Origin: Levilactobacillus cerevisiae
GTDB taxonomy: Bacteria > Bacillota > Bacilli > Lactobacillales > Lactobacillaceae
Assembly: GCF_003946245.1 (NCBI RefSeq)
Contig: NZ_RHNN01000002.1
Coordinates: 62,001-126,000 of the forward strand
DNA length: 64,000 nt
Direction: 5' to 3'
Shown here: positions 35,422 through 43,089 of the stretch, in pieces
Layout of the letters: every line of letters starts with the position of its first letter
How positions within the stretch are numbered: position 1 is the stretch's first letter
Notes under the pieces: model-generated
The model's database searches: none
What the model saw: only the letters and a program-made list of their open reading frames with translations
Told to the model about the DNA's origin: nothing
Translations under genes and position numbers: made by a program

Positions 35422-36078
35422 ATGACCAACGTATTAATCTTAGGCGCAAATGGGCGCATCGCCCGAATCGTTCGGCAGCGTCTATTAGCGGAAACTGACG
35501 GACACCTTACCTTGGTGTTGCGCCAACCGCAGCGATTGGGACGAGTCGATGCGTTGCGTGAAACCGTGGTGGCTGGTGACGTGAATGACGCCCAGCTCTT
35601 GCAGAAAGTGATGGTGGCACAGGATGTGGTTTATGCCAATCTCAGTGGCAACATGGCCGCGCTGGCTCAAACGATTGTAACGGCTATGCAGGCCACGGGC
35701 GTTCAGCGGTTGATTTGGGTAACGGGATCGGGGCTCTACCACGAAACGCCAGAACCATTTGGTAGCTGGGTAGAGCGCACTGTGGGGCATGCGTCAAAGG
35801 AAGATACCCGCCGTGCGGCCGCCATTATTGAAGCGACGACAATGAACTATACCTTGATTCGCGCGGCATTCATGACGGATGACCCTAAGGTTGATTACGA
35901 ATTAACGCAAAAGGGGGAGCCGTTCAAGGGAACGATGGTCTCTCGAGCCAGCATCGCGGACCTAATTCTAAAGCTGATTGCGAGTCCCACGTTAGGCAGC
36001 CGCGGGAGCCTAGGGATTGATCAACCGGATACGGATGGCATGTTGGATCGTGTGCAGGCAATTATGCGGGGCGAGTGA
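35422..36078 (+). CDS. NAD(P)H-binding oxidoreductase (NmrA/SDR-like)
   Basis: 218 residues, an atypical short-chain dehydrogenase. GANGRIARIVRQRL (residues 7-20) is the dinucleotide loop, GDVNDAQLLQKVM the next strand, and RLIWVTGSGLYH the central strand, lacking a convincing YxxxK catalytic pair, as in NmrA-like proteins. It ends the LysR-regulated operon. Together with YbhB and the cyclophilin-like protein this set is often seen in lactobacilli; stress or reductive metabolism is plausible but not shown. Confidence 0.88.
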   Translation: MTNVLILGANGRIARIVRQRLLAETDGHLTLVLRQPQRLGRVDALRETVVAGDVNDAQLLQKVMVAQDVVYANLSGNMAALAQTIVTAMQATGVQRLIWVTGSGLYHETPEPFGSWVERTVGHASKEDTRRAAAIIEATTMNYTLIRAAFMTDDPKVDYELTQKGEPFKGTMVSRASIADLILKLIASPTLGSRGSLGIDQPDTDGMLDRVQAIMRGE

Positions 36079-36120
36079 GACCGTGTGCTAGAGGTTAGCG
36101 GTTCTACAAATAAATCAGCA

Positions 36121-36207
36121 ATAAAAGCCCGCCAGCCGCGGGCTTTTTACATACCCACATGCAGCCACAAAATTCCCGGTTCTAAGTAGTTGCGCCCCAA
36201 AACTAGA
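36121..36207 (+). repeat. 87-base direct repeat, copy b, with terminator
   Basis: Second copy of 33290-33376, including the AAAGCCCG..CGGGCTTTTT terminator and the GTTCTAAGTAGTTGCG end. The two copies bracket the LysR-YbhB-cyclophilin-NmrA block. Confidence 0.85.
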
Positions 36208-36273
36208 TGGCCTAGAATCAACTTAATTGGAACGTTGTCGGGGGCACGAGAGAGCCGAAGGGAAGATTGCGGA

Positions 36274-36987
36274 GTGAAAATTGTCAGACGTTTATTACTC
36301 GCTGTTGTGTTGGGAATCGCTATTTTTGTCATTGTGAATTGGCAACCCCTGAGCACGCAATTTCAGTATTACCGGGCCGCGATTGTCGCCACGCTCACCG
36401 GGAAAGCCCAGTCGGCGGCCAGCAGCTCGGAGAATTATCAGTCCAGCGGCTATATCCTGCGTAACGCCAGCGATGCCACCACCAAGACGGGGGCCAACGA
36501 TACGCCGGTCGAGGAAGCCATGCAGGGCCTTTTATTACAGAAAAAATATTACTACCACTTTGCCAGTAACACGCCCCAGAAGGTTCGCCAGGTCTTTGCC
36601 TACGCCGTGGAAGTCTACAACCAGACCGGCATCGTCCAACTGGTGGCCGGGGCAGGTAGCACGAAGACCAATCAGATTACGTTTGGCATTTACCATAAGA
36701 CGGAGCCCAAGAATCAGGACGTCGTTGAGTACGGCCACGGTGGTCCCGAGATTACTCAGCGTATCAGCTGGCGCGGGATTCTGACGACCAACACGGCCAC
36801 GGCGAAACTCAACGCGACGTATCCTCGGGCCTATAAGCATTCGGTGGCCGTTCATGAGCTGGGACACGCACTGGGGCTGGACCACAGTTCCGACAAATCC
36901 TCCGTCATGACGCCAATCGACCACGGCAAGACGACCCTGTCGGCGGCTGACCTGAAGAGCTTGCGTGCGATTTATGACAAAGGGTAA
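36274..36987 (+). CDS. Membrane-anchored matrixin-like zinc protease
   Basis: 237 residues from a GTG start preceded by AAGGGAAG. One N-terminal membrane helix (LLLAVVLGIAIFVIVNW), a Ser-rich linker, then a small metalloprotease domain. HELGHALGLDHS near residue 193 is the complete HExxHxxGxxH zinc site, and SVMTPI just after it is the Met-turn. The protease would be displayed outside the membrane. Such matrixin-like proteins in lactobacilli have no assigned substrate. The small size implies no propeptide. Confidence 0.9.
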   Translation: MKIVRRLLLAVVLGIAIFVIVNWQPLSTQFQYYRAAIVATLTGKAQSAASSSENYQSSGYILRNASDATTKTGANDTPVEEAMQGLLLQKKYYYHFASNTPQKVRQVFAYAVEVYNQTGIVQLVAGAGSTKTNQITFGIYHKTEPKNQDVVEYGHGGPEITQRISWRGILTTNTATAKLNATYPRAYKHSVAVHELGHALGLDHSSDKSSVMTPIDHGKTTLSAADLKSLRAIYDKG

Positions 36988-37035
36988 AGCGTCTGAGAAA
37001 AAATAGACGCGCGTTGTCTCTCCAAGGCTATATGG

Positions 37036-37156
37036 CTGAAACGTGGCACAAAAGGCAGCTGGCTCCGCTTAAAACTGATAACCAAATAATCCAAGCACGG
37101 GATTATCCGGCTATCAGCCTTAATGCTCACCAGCTAACCGCCTTTTCTCCCACTCT
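37036..37156 (-). repeat. Long hairpin repeat, family II copy b
   Basis: Reverse-oriented relative of 3798-3972: ACAAAAGGCAGCTGG..CCAGCTAACCGCCTTTT with CTGATAACC/GGCTATCAG and AATAATCC/GGATTATCC-type inner pairs. Confidence 0.75.
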
Positions 37157-37266
37157 CCTCCCAGCAGATTAAAAGCTAATCGTTATTTGATGATGTATAA
37201 TTAACTTGTATACAACTAATAAAACATGCAATCATCAAATCGGTCAATCGGAAGGGATGCGGTTTT

Positions 37267-37809
37267 ATGGCAACAATTTACGATTTCACAGAAACAGAGA
37301 TGAGTGGGCAACCCATTGATTTCAAAGACTATCAGGGCAAGGTTTTACTGATTGTGAATACCGCTAGTAAATGTGGGTTGGCGCCCCAGCTCGAGGGGAT
37401 TGAAGCCCTGTACAAGCGCTATCACGCGCAAGGCTTCGAGGTGCTCGGCTTGCCGTCCAACCAATTTCACCAGGAGTTAGCCAGCGATGAAGAAACCAGT
37501 GACTTCTGTCAGCTACATTACGGCGTGACGTTTCCGATGACCCGCAAGATTGCGGTCAACGGGAATGATGAAGACCCTCTGTTCACCTACCTGAAGGCCA
37601 CGGCGGGTCACGGCCGAATTAAATGGAACTTCACCAAGTTTCTGATTGGTCGAGATGGCCAGTTGATTGATCGCTACGCGCCGGTAACCAAGCCGGAAAA
37701 AGTGGAACCAGACATTGTGGCCGCACTCGAAAAAAAAGCAAACAAAAAACCGTTGGACCAGAGCTCACAGTCTCTGATCGAACGGTTTTTATTTACCGAA
37801 AACAATTAA
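37267..37809 (+). CDS. Glutathione peroxidase-type thiol peroxidase
   Basis: 180 residues. LIVNTASKCGLAPQ carries the peroxidatic Cys (about residue 37), LGLPSNQF the Gln and IKWNFTKFLI the Trp/Asn of the catalytic tetrad. A selenocysteine is replaced by Cys, as usual in bacteria; electrons probably come from thioredoxin. The usual family end is near EPDIVAALEKK. The last about 22 residues (KPLDQSSQSL.. ENN) are read from a terminator hairpin, making an unusual tail. The stop overlaps the convergent small gene by four bases. Confidence 0.92.
   Translation: MATIYDFTETEMSGQPIDFKDYQGKVLLIVNTASKCGLAPQLEGIEALYKRYHAQGFEVLGLPSNQFHQELASDEETSDFCQLHYGVTFPMTRKIAVNGNDEDPLFTYLKATAGHGRIKWNFTKFLIGRDGQLIDRYAPVTKPEKVEPDIVAALEKKANKKPLDQSSQSLIERFLFTENN
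37747..37792 (+). terminator. Terminator hairpin inside the 3' end of the peroxidase gene
   Basis: AAAAACCGTT pairs with AACGGTTTTT, with inner CCAGAG/CTCTG pairs. It lies in the reading frame, 15-60 bases before the stop codon. Confidence 0.7.
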
Positions 37810-37910
37810 TGATTCACAATCAGTGCACCGGCGCCGGTTGACACGATTACGACGATAATCGCCACAATTGTGGTGATCCAGGTACTCTTACTCCAAAATT
37901 TTTCTTCCAT
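37806..37910 (-). CDS. 34-residue single-helix membrane peptide in the copper operon
   Basis: Short protein MEEKFWSKSTWITT.. with one membrane helix (IVAIIVVIVSTGAGALIV) and an end NH. GGAGG lies nine bases before ATG. It begins 16 bases after the copper ATPase stop codon, in the same direction, so it looks like the last gene of the copper operon. Small peptides of this kind can stabilise or regulate a transporter; no family is recognised. Confidence 0.62.
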   Translation of the reverse strand: MEEKFWSKSTWITTIVAIIVVIVSTGAGALIVNH

Positions 37911-37925
37911 CAGAAATCCCTCCAG

Positions 37926-39863
37926 TTAGGCTACGCTAGTCTTCGTTGCTGGCGTTGACGTGAGTTTTGACTTGTTCAATAACAGGGAGCTGGCCACAAC
38001 CGATAAGGAACTCAAGGCCATGCCCAGACCGGCAATTTCAGGGTTCAGTGCTAGGCCGAAGACGGCGAAGACACCGGCAGCAACGGGGATGCCCAATGTG
38101 TTGTAAATGAAGGCCCAGAACAGGTTCAATTTGATTCGGTTAAAGGTCTTCTTGCTGATCTCCAGCGCCCGGACAACGTCCATCAAATCATTCTTGACCA
38201 GGACGATCCCACCAGATTCGATGGCAATATCAGTCCCAGAACCCATCGCAATCCCAACATCAGCCGTGGTTAAGGCTGGTGCGTCGTTGATGCCGTCACC
38301 CGCGAAGGCCACGGAACCAGATTCTTGAAGCTGCTTGACGTGGTCGGCCTTGTCGCCTGGCAAGACATCAGCAATCACCGTATCAATACCCACTTCACTC
38401 GCAATGGCCTCAGCGACCCGTTGGTTATCACCCGTCAGCATAACGGTCCGTAAGCCACGGTCCTTGAGTGCTGCAATAGCGGCGGCAGAGCTAGCCTTAG
38501 GTGCATCCTGAATCGCAATCAAACCAATGATGTGATCGGCGAGGCCCACCAGGACGACCGTCTTAGCTTCGTTTTGCAGCTGGGCCATGCGGTCGCTCAT
38601 CTTGGCGTCTAATTTGTAATCTGCAATCAATTTATCGTTACCAATAAAGGCTTGTTGGCCGTCAACCGTGGCCTGAACGCCCTTGCCTTCGATGGCTTGG
38701 AAGTTCTCGGCAGCAGTAACGGTTAAGTCTTCAGTCTTGGCCTTGTCTAAAATCGCAGCGGCCAAGGGGTGTTCTGAGGAGACTTCCAGGTTTGCGGCAA
38801 CGTGTAGGACGGTCGCTTCATCGCCTACGATGTCAGTGACCTGTGGGTGACCCTCAGTAATGGTCCCCGTTTTGTCGAAGACCACCGTCTTAACGCGGTT
38901 TGCGGCTTCCAAGACTTCACCATTTTTAATCAGAATACCCATCTTGGCACTCCGACCAGTACCGACCATTAAGGCCGTTGGGGTTGCAATCCCCAAGGCA
39001 CAGGGACAAGCGATGATGACCACGGAAACGGCAAAGAGCATCGCACTGACGAGGGAGACGCCAATGAAGACGTACCAGATGGTAAAGGTCGCGATGGCCG
39101 CAATCAACACGGCGGGAACGAAAATGTCCGCCACCTTGTCGACCGTCTTTTGAATTGGCGCGTGACTGGTTTGCGCCTTCTTCACCATTTCAACAATTTG
39201 TGAAAGCAACGTATCGTTGCCGACCTTGCTGGCTTTAAACATGAAGGTTCCGTTGCTGTTAATGGTGGCGCCAATCACGTGGTCGCCAGCCTTTTTGGTC
39301 ACGGGCATGCTTTCACCGGTGACCATGGATTCGTCGATGGTCGACGTACCTTCAGTAATCACGCCGTCCACGGCAATCTTCTGACCGGGACGCACGCGAA
39401 TGACGTCACCGACAACGACTTCGGCCAGCGGCACCTTGACCAATTGACCGTCACGCATGACCTCGGCGTCCTTAGCCTGCAGATCGATGAGCTTGCTGAC
39501 AGCGCCGGAAGCAGAGTGCTTCATTTTCTCTTCAAAATATTGACCCAGTAAAATCAATGTGACCACGAAGGCGGCACTTTCAAAGAAGACGTCCTTGCCA
39601 ACTAACATGGCGTAGAAGCTGTACAGGTAAGCCGTGGTCGTGCCAATCGCGACCAGGGTATCCATGTTGGCGTGGTGGTGGCGGAAAGCGGCCCAGGCAC
39701 TTTCAATGAAGGGCCCACCGGAAACCGCCATGATGGCCGTGGTCAAGAAGAACAAGGTCCAGACGCCACCGGGTAACGGGATACCCAGTGGCGTCGTGAA
39801 CATTTCAACAAATAGGGGCAGCGACAGAATCAGCGAAAAGACAAACCGATTTTTAATACTCAT
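37926..39863 (-). CDS. Copper-translocating P-type ATPase without N-terminal metal-binding domain
   Basis: 645 residues. The P1B-type core is complete: CPC in [13 protein letters not shown] (about residue 285), DKTGT phosphorylation site (about 328), [19 protein letters not shown] (about 521), and six to eight membrane helices. The N-terminal CxxC heavy-metal domain common in CopA is absent and the protein starts close to the first helix; no His-rich N-terminus is seen either. It would export Cu(I). The ATG overlaps the stop of the upstream cupredoxin gene (ATGA), implying translational coupling. Confidence 0.93.
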   Translation of the reverse strand: MSIKNRFVFSLILSLPLFVEMFTTPLGIPLPGGVWTLFFLTTAIMAVSGGPFIESAWAAFRHHHANMDTLVAIGTTTAYLYSFYAMLVGKDVFFESAAFVVTLILLGQYFEEKMKHSASGAVSKLIDLQAKDAEVMRDGQLVKVPLAEVVVGDVIRVRPGQKIAVDGVITEGTSTIDESMVTGESMPVTKKAGDHVIGATINSNGTFMFKASKVGNDTLLSQIVEMVKKAQTSHAPIQKTVDKVADIFVPAVLIAAIATFTIWYVFIGVSLVSAMLFAVSVVIIACPCALGIATPTALMVGTGRSAKMGILIKNGEVLEAANRVKTVVFDKTGTITEGHPQVTDIVGDEATVLHVAANLEVSSEHPLAAAILDKAKTEDLTVTAAENFQAIEGKGVQATVDGQQAFIGNDKLIADYKLDAKMSDRMAQLQNEAKTVVLVGLADHIIGLIAIQDAPKASSAAAIAALKDRGLRTVMLTGDNQRVAEAIASEVGIDTVIADVLPGDKADHVKQLQESGSVAFAGDGINDAPALTTADVGIAMGSGTDIAIESGGIVLVKNDLMDVVRALEISKKTFNRIKLNLFWAFIYNTLGIPVAAGVFAVFGLALNPEIAGLGMALSSLSVVASSLLLNKSKLTSTPATKTSVA

Positions 39864-40132
39864 GGGCGAACGACCACCTTTCCAAAGAACATGTCCATGC
39901 CGCAACTAAACGGAAATTCTCCAGCTTGACTGGTGTCGACAGTAATCGTGCGTTCCTCGTTTAGAGGGAGGTCTTCGCTAAAGTTCATGCTGGTTGAGTG
40001 GACCTTGTCCAGACAGCCGGCGTCGTTGATTCGCTTAAAGGTAAGGGTTGCGGGCACCCCCTGGGTCAAATCGATCTCTGCTGGTGAGTAGCCGCCGTCG
40101 ACGATAATAGTTGCTGATTGGGTATTTTTCAT
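39860..40132 (-). CDS. Cupredoxin-like protein, no signal peptide
   Basis: 90 residues, a beta-sandwich cupredoxin. [22 protein letters not shown] is the typical first half; the copper-binding loop resembles [12 protein letters not shown], with Cys and two Met, plus GCLDKV earlier. No signal peptide is seen, so it is cytoplasmic or released in another way. Start ATG 40132 after TTGGAGG. Middle gene of the copper operon; overlaps the ATPase by four bases. It could hand Cu(I) to the ATPase that lacks its own metal-binding domain. Confidence 0.85.
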   Translation of the reverse strand: MKNTQSATIIVDGGYSPAEIDLTQGVPATLTFKRINDAGCLDKVHSTSMNFSEDLPLNEERTITVDTSQAGEFPFSCGMDMFFGKVVVRP

Positions 40133-40148
40133 GATGAAGACCTCCAAG

Positions 40149-40520
40149 TTATTTGATAATGACCTTGCCGTGGAACATGTTCATGCCGCATGCGTAATCG
40201 AACTCGCCAGGCTTGCTGGTGTCGATGGAGATGGCGTGGGCTTTATTTTGCGGAAGAAATTCGTTGATGCCGAAGTCGGGGAAGACGACCTGTTCCAGAC
40301 AGCTGGAGGGGTCCTTCCGGTTAAACGTGAGCGTGGCGGGCACGCCCTTCTTCAAAACGACGGTGCTAGGTGAGTAGCCACCACTGACTTCCACGTCGAC
40401 GTCTTGACTGGAGCCGGTCACGGCAGCGTCAACAGCGACGGTGGTATGCTTACCGAAGAACCACCAAGCAATGAAACCAACGAGAATAACAGCAACAATG
40501 AGTACAAGAATTTTTGTCAT
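40149..40520 (-). CDS. Membrane-anchored cupredoxin-like protein
   Basis: 123 residues. One N-terminal membrane helix (LVLIVAVILVGFIAWWFF), short linker, then a cupredoxin domain homologous to the next gene: [32 protein letters not shown] and YACGMNMFHGKV. The Cys, Met and His residues form a probable copper site outside the membrane. Start ATG 40520 after AAAGGAG. First gene of the copper operon, with CopY-type boxes in its promoter. Confidence 0.87.
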   Translation of the reverse strand: MTKILVLIVAVILVGFIAWWFFGKHTTVAVDAAVTGSSQDVDVEVSGGYSPSTVVLKKGVPATLTFNRKDPSSCLEQVVFPDFGINEFLPQNKAHAISIDTSKPGEFDYACGMNMFHGKVIIK

Positions 40521-40543
40521 GAGGGCACGCTCCTTTTTGTGTT

Positions 40544-40601
40544 TACATTTGTAATCACTGATTGATGAGTTAAGCATACCGCCATCGTTTACATTTGTCA
40601 A
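40544..40601 (-). promoter_or_regulatory. Copper operon promoter with two cop boxes
   Basis: On the minus strand TTGACA (40596-40601), 17-base spacer, TATGCT (40573-40578). TACATTTGTA (40544-40553) matches the CopY operator TACANNTGTA exactly; TACATTTGTC (40590-40599) matches nine of ten and overlaps the -35. Copper-responsive repression is expected. No copY gene is in the window. Confidence 0.82.
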
Positions 40602-40676
40602 CGATAAAAAATCGGTATGCCAAAATTAAATATTTAGCTGGGAATATTGAAATGAATTTGGCTCAATGGTAGACAA

Positions 40677-40706
40677 AAACGACCACACCACTGCTGGCGT
40701 GATCGC
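40677..40706 (-). terminator. Terminator of the serine hydrolase gene or copper promoter boundary
   Basis: Minus-strand GATCACGCC..GGTGTGGTC stem followed by GTTTTTG. It lies just before the hydrolase stop codon in plus coordinates, so ends that minus-strand transcript. Confidence 0.55.
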
Positions 40707-40718
40707 TGATTTAGCGGA

Positions 40719-41693
40719 CTATTCAAGGTTCTTAACGAGCTTAGGATTGTACACGAGTTTTTGCACGTGCTTGGTAATCTTAGCCATCCGCGGGAACCCG
40801 CTGAAGCCGGTCTGGGCGTGGCCGTGGGTCATGATGACCAGCACGTAGCGTTGGCCGTTTGGCAGGGTGACGATACCGGCGTCATTATTGGTGTCGGCGA
40901 GCCAACCCACCTTGTCCTGGACCGTGGTGCCCTTGGTTGCGGCGGCCGCTCCGGCGGGGATGCCATCGCGATAAACCTGTTGCTTCATCAGTGAGAGTAG
41001 CCATTTGCGGTTGTGATCGTTGCCAAATGGGGCTTCTGCGCGGGCCAATTTCACCAGCAACTTACTGAGGCTGGCAGCCGTGGTCGTTGCTTCCTGGTTA
41101 GCCACGAAGACGGGCGAGTAGAGATTCTCACTGGTCAGAAACTCATTAATGCCAGCGGTGCCATACGTGTCGAGAATTCCTTCAGGGAAATCGTTGGCGC
41201 TGTTGACGATCATCCGGTGAAAGCCGTCCTCGTTGGTCGGCGTCCAGGTATAGGCGTCACGACTGCTCAGGTGGAAGAGGTAGGCCGCAATGAATAATTT
41301 ATACGTGCTAGCGGAAACCTCTGGGGTGTGCGCGTTAGCTGAAGTGGCGAGCTTGCCGCGCTGGTAAAACTTGGTGGCAACATCGGACTTGGCTGCGGGA
41401 CTGCCAGCCTTGGCGCCCAAGTTGTAGAAGCTAACACTCGTCGTCTTGTCAGCAGTAATCTTTTTAAAATATGTATGGAGTTGTTTCTTAACGTGGCGTT
41501 GTTGCACCGTGATTTGGCGGCTGGTAGCTGGCTTGTCAGCCTGTTGCGGGACCGTAGCTTGCGCTGCATTCTTCTGCCGCGCCTGTACACTGAAAATGCC
41601 GGTGAGTCCCAGCACGACAATGGCCACGGCCATAACCACAATGCGATATTTGATCATGAATCTTTTAAGGTGAAGGGGTTTAGCATGTCTCAT
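40719..41693 (-). CDS. Membrane-anchored serine hydrolase (beta-lactamase/PBP-like)
   Basis: 324 residues. N-terminal membrane helix (VVMAVAIVVLGLTGIFSV), then a class A beta-lactamase-like fold: SASTYKLFIA is the SxxK site, NSANDFPEG supplies the SxN, and QDKVGW near the C-terminus takes the KTG position in altered form. Acts outside the membrane; likely a peptidoglycan-interacting enzyme or remote lactamase relative. An internal ATG (13 codons in) is a possible alternative start. Confidence 0.82.
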   Translation of the reverse strand: MRHAKPLHLKRFMIKYRIVVMAVAIVVLGLTGIFSVQARQKNAAQATVPQQADKPATSRQITVQQRHVKKQLHTYFKKITADKTTSVSFYNLGAKAGSPAAKSDVATKFYQRGKLATSANAHTPEVSASTYKLFIAAYLFHLSSRDAYTWTPTNEDGFHRMIVNSANDFPEGILDTYGTAGINEFLTSENLYSPVFVANQEATTTAASLSKLLVKLARAEAPFGNDHNRKWLLSLMKQQVYRDGIPAGAAAATKGTTVQDKVGWLADTNNDAGIVTLPNGQRYVLVIMTHGHAQTGFSGFPRMAKITKHVQKLVYNPKLVKNLE

Positions 41694-41799
41694 GGGCGAT
41701 TATCTCACTTCTTTAGAGTTTGACTGGCGAACTAATTAATGTATTTAATTATACGCTCAAATATCTGCGACGTATACATTGAAAATAACAGGTTTTATA

Positions 41800-42075
41800 A
41801 ATTGGTGGGAATTTGGTGGCGTTTTGGGGTGAAAATGGTGGTGGGGCTGGGATGGCTTGGGAGTGGGGATTGGGTACTGGGTGGTTTTGTTTTGGTGTGG
41901 TTTGGGGAGAGAAAGTAAAAGGTCCAGAACCTTCTGCTAGATTGGTAGAAGGTTTGGGCCTTTTGGGTGTTGGGAAATTTGCTTTTGGGGTACGGGTTTA
42001 TTCTTTGGGGAGTAGGTTGGGGAAAGGGTGCTTGTGATTGGTTTGGATTGGTTTAAAGAGGGATTGGTCTTTGGC
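41800..42075 (+). other. G/T-rich strand-skewed spacer
   Basis: Nearly 280 bases in which the plus strand is dominated by G and T, with GGTGG, TTTGG and GGGG runs and few C. A 74-codon frame (41813-42037) reads Gly/Trp/Phe-rich and lacks a ribosome site, so it is unlikely to be a gene. A hairpin lies inside. Confidence 0.55.
41917..41964. terminator. Bidirectional terminator hairpin
   Basis: AAAAGGTCCAGAACCTTCT pairs with AGAAGGTTTGGGCCTTTT. It may end the two-component operon transcript coming from the right. Confidence 0.7.
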
Positions 42076-42136
42076 CTTAGATTGTTTTAGGTCGTTTGAC
42101 TGGTTCTTCGCGGAACAATCCGGAAACTTGCGGCCT

Positions 42137-42256
42137 CTGAAACGTGCTACACGATCCAGGTCCCTGCGCTTAACCCCGGTTCAGCAATGACCCAAGCCCG
42201 GGGTTATTTCCTTTACGCCGTTAATGCTCGCCAGTTAACCGCCTCTCTCCGCACTC
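42137..42256 (-). repeat. Diverged family II repeat (copy d)
   Basis: Matches the outline of 37036-37156 (TGAAACGTG.., CGCTTAA, CCCGGGGTTA, GTTAATGCTCGCCAGTTAAC) with new inner stem ACCCCGG/CCGGGGT. It abuts the response regulator stop codon. Confidence 0.55.
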
Positions 42257-43089
42257 TAAACTTCCTGCACCAATCCATCAAAAAATCGCTTCAAAGAGGT
42301 CTTCCCCCCGGTGCTCCTAGTTCCTTCCAGCAGTAGCATTTCACTGCGGACGTTCTTGTATTCGTAGAGTGTGTTGGCGTACTCTACGACAATCTCGTCG
42401 CCCATGCCGTCTAGGCTGATGTTGGCTAGGTTGGTTAGGCCGGTCTTGATTGCTCTACGGATGCGTTGGAACATGATTTTCTTTTCGCGGTCGTCAATGT
42501 GGTAGGCGGCGTTGAAGTCGATATCGCGGAAACTGATATTTTGGTCGAGCATAATCTGCGCGACGGCCAGGATGTCCGAGGAACCCGCCTCCGATGTGAT
42601 GCCGAGAAAACGGAGAATTGATAAAATCTTTTCTTTTTCCTGTTGGTGCTGGTCCACGACTGGGGCCGTTGCGACCGCCCCGCCACCGACTAGCGATTGA
42701 ATGTTGTTGAGCTTGGCGGCCATTTGGACGCTCTGCGAAACCTTTTCGACCACCGTCTTGACTTCAATCACGTTGATTGGTTTGTCGATAAAAAATTCAA
42801 TGCCAGCCTCGTAAGCCTCCGCCCGCAAGTCGCTGTCCTTGACCTGAGAAATCATAATTGAGCGGAGATTGGGCTTCAGTTCTTTGAGCTTTTTTATCAG
42901 TTCGATGCCCGACAGTCCCGGCATTAAGAGGTCCGCCAAGACAATATCAACGTCCATGATCATAATGTCAGCCAGGGCCTTCTTCGAGTCGTGGGCGATG
43001 TCAATTACCGTGTTGGCGGGGTTCTTTTCCAGAATCTGGCGGAGAATCATGGGAATGGATGGGTCGTCGTCAACAATGTAGAAATTCAT
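42256..43089 (-). CDS. Response regulator, GlnL/YcbB type
   Basis: 277 residues. Receiver domain (residues 1-120) has DDD acidic pocket, phospho-accepting Asp in VLADLLMPG, and the Lys in DKPINV. The C-terminal YcbB-type domain (LSILRFLGITSEAGSSDI.. MFQRIRRAI) is DNA-binding in the B. subtilis GlnK-GlnL system, which senses glutamine. Here the pair is divergent from arcB-arcC, so control of amino-acid catabolism is plausible. Its start overlaps the kinase gene by one base. Confidence 0.87.
   Translation of the reverse strand: MNFYIVDDDPSIPMILRQILEKNPANTVIDIAHDSKKALADIMIMDVDIVLADLLMPGLSGIELIKKLKELKPNLRSIMISQVKDSDLRAEAYEAGIEFFIDKPINVIEVKTVVEKVSQSVQMAAKLNNIQSLVGGGAVATAPVVDQHQQEKEKILSILRFLGITSEAGSSDILAVAQIMLDQNISFRDIDFNAAYHIDDREKKIMFQRIRRAIKTGLTNLANISLDGMGDEIVVEYANTLYEYKNVRSEMLLLEGTRSTGGKTSLKRFFDGLVQEV

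Noticed and set aside
41813-42037. 74-codon Gly/Trp-rich frame
   Set aside because: Arises from the G/T-rich skew, no ribosome site and a terminator inside.
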